Positions 4,060 through 5,118 of a stretch of 5,118 nucleotides of DNA are shown piece by piece. The notes under the pieces are model-generated. The model worked only from the letters and a program-made list of their open reading frames with translations, was not told the DNA's origin and searched no databases. The DNA is from Propionibacteriaceae bacterium (GTDB taxonomy: Bacteria > Actinomycetota > Actinomycetes > Propionibacteriales > Propionibacteriaceae): assembly GCA_003158895.1 (NCBI GenBank), contig PMLO01000087.1, forward strand, positions 3,944 to 9,061, written 5' to 3'. The translations under genes were made by a program, and so were the position numbers. How positions within the stretch are numbered: position 1 is the first letter of the stretch; every line of letters starts with the position of its first letter.

Positions 4060-5118
4060 GTGAGTCTTGAGCAGCCCCGACGCGACACCCGGCTCGACCG
4101 TTACGTCGAGACGTACGCCGAGCGCACGCACGGACTCAAGGTGTCCGCTGTACGGGCTCTCTTCTCCGTCGCCAACCGCCCCGAGGTCGTCTCACTGGCA
4201 GGCGGGATGCCCAACATCTCAGACCTGCCGCTCGACATCATCGGGTCCGTCATCGGCGAGCTCATCGCCACGCGCGGCACGCAGGCGATGCAGTACGGCT
4301 CGGGGCAGGGCGAGGAGGTCATCCGCGAGCAGATCTGCGAGGTGATGGCGCTCGAGGGCATCAACGGCCACCCCGACGACGTGACGATCACCACGGGCTC
4401 GCAACAGGCGCTTGACCTTGTCACACGCACGTTCATCGACCCGGGCGACGTCATCCTGGCCGAGGCGCCCTCGTACGTGGGCGCGCTGGGGACGTTCCAG
4501 GCGTACCAGGCGCAGGTCGTCCACGTCGCGATGGACGACGACGGCATGCTGCCCGACGCGCTGACGGCCGCGATCCGTACGGTCCGGGCGCAGGGCCGCC
4601 GCGTGAAGTTCCTCTACACGATCCCCAACTTCAACAACCCCTCGGGTGTGCTCACGTCGCTCGAGCGGCGGCACGAGATCGCGCGGATCTGTCGCGAGGA
4701 GGGCCTGCTGATCATCGAGGACAACCCGTACGGGCTGCTGAGCCTCGACGCCGACCCCATTCCGGCGATCCGCTCGTTCGACGCGGAGAACGTCGTCTAC
4801 CTCGGGTCGTTCTCGAAGACGTTCGCGCCCGGGTTCCGCGTCGGCTGGGCCCTCGCGCCGCATGCCGTACGGGAGAAGCTCGTCATGGCACAGGAGTCGG
4901 CGACGCTGTGCCCGCCGGTGTTCAGCCAGTTCGCGATCAGCACGTACCTGTCGAACTGGGACTGGAAGGCGCAGATCACGGTCTTCAAGGACATGTACAG
5001 GGCACGTCGCGACGCGCTGCTCGACGGGCTGACGGCCCACATGCCGGCGGGCACGACCTGGACGCACCCCAAGGGCGGCTTCTTCGTCTGGGTCACACTG
5101 CCCGAGGGCCTCGACTCG
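4060..5118 (+). CDS. PLP-dependent aminotransferase, class I/II (3' end outside window)
   Basis: Fold-type I aminotransferase; 353 residues are visible and the frame is open at the window end. Family members run to roughly 400-430 residues, so the C-terminal part with the usual carboxylate-binding arginine is missing. Visible landmarks are LAGGMPN (46-52), phosphate-loop G-S-Q-Q-A (113-117), Y139, N193 in P-N-F-N-N-P-S-G (contacts the PLP O3'), D221 with Y224 (E-D-N-P-Y-G; D221 pairs with the pyridine nitrogen), Schiff-base lysine K253 in S-F-S-K, R260, and P-K-G-G-F-F-V-W (337-344). The pattern resembles the 2-aminoadipate/LysN and MocR-aminotransferase branch but lacks the N-terminal winged helix of MocR regulators. 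The substrate cannot be assigned. GTG 4060 is the best start: it precedes the conserved R-L-D-R-Y-V-E-T-Y-A-E-R segment. No good ribosome site precedes it, so a leaderless mRNA is possible (CAGACT at 4047-4052 as a weak -10). In related genomes parB often follows. Confidence 0.9.
   Translation, partial: MSLEQPRRDTRLDRYVETYAERTHGLKVSAVRALFSVANRPEVVSLAGGMPNISDLPLDIIGSVIGELIATRGTQAMQYGSGQGEEVIREQICEVMALEGINGHPDDVTITTGSQQALDLVTRTFIDPGDVILAEAPSYVGALGTFQAYQAQVVHVAMDDDGMLPDALTAAIRTVRAQGRRVKFLYTIPNFNNPSGVLTSLERRHEIARICREEGLLIIEDNPYGLLSLDADPIPAIRSFDAENVVYLGSFSKTFAPGFRVGWALAPHAVREKLVMAQESATLCPPVFSQFAISTYLSNWDWKAQITVFKDMYRARRDALLDGLTAHMPAGTTWTHPKGGFFVWVTLPEGLDS

Noticed and set aside
4993..5000. ATGTACAG, a near copy of the CTGTACAG palindrome
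   Set aside because: One base off, not self-complementary, and inside conserved aminotransferase coding sequence.
1..5118. CRISPR arrays, tRNA or rRNA genes, insertion sequences, riboswitches
   Set aside because: No spacer-repeat pattern, no cloverleaf or rRNA-like stretch, no transposase motif or terminal inverted repeats were seen. The only tandem array is the in-frame coding repeat at 1658-1939.

Overview
The window looks like chromosomal DNA from a high-GC actinobacterium. Third codon positions are strongly G/C, there is an actinobacterial SigR/SigH-type promoter, and the gene order is familiar. Thioredoxin reductase, thioredoxin, a membrane protein, a GNAT and a PLP aminotransferase usually sit beside parB-parA-rsmG-yidC-rnpA-rpmH-dnaA, that is, near the replication origin. 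A member of Propionibacteriales (Nocardioides/Aeromicrobium-like) is my best guess, but this rests on remembered synteny and not on a search.

Positions 1-177 hold no gene I can support. They form a dense control region: a textbook SigR/SigH promoter (GGGAAT-N18-GTT, 84-110), a near-perfect palindrome of CsoR/RicR type overlapping its -35 element (73-89), and two copies of the 8-bp palindrome CTGTACAG (2-9 and 92-99, the second inside the promoter spacer). There is also an imperfect 24-bp palindrome at 20-43.

Positions 178-3223 look like one operon: trxB (321 aa), trxA (107 aa, 32-nt gap), then after 8 nt a 571-aa single-pass membrane protein I do not recognise. TrxB passes electrons from NADPH to TrxA, which reduces protein disulfides in the cytosol. 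The third protein has a long disordered cytosolic part with six RRSA-type repeats (five at an exact 18-residue period), one transmembrane helix, and a small outer domain with two cysteines. It is the least explained part of the window. A GC-rich UUCG-capped hairpin at 3237-3260 lies between this operon and the convergent next gene.

Positions 3340-3975 (minus strand) encode a GNAT-family acetyltransferase with a CxxC motif. An 84-bp divergent gap with a 10-bp palindrome exactly at its midpoint separates it from a class I/II PLP-dependent aminotransferase starting at GTG 4060, which is cut by the window end after 353 codons.

Most of the window is ordinary redox housekeeping. I see no clear new system. 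The best leads are the repeat-bearing membrane protein tied to the thioredoxin operon and the stacked operators at the trxB promoter.
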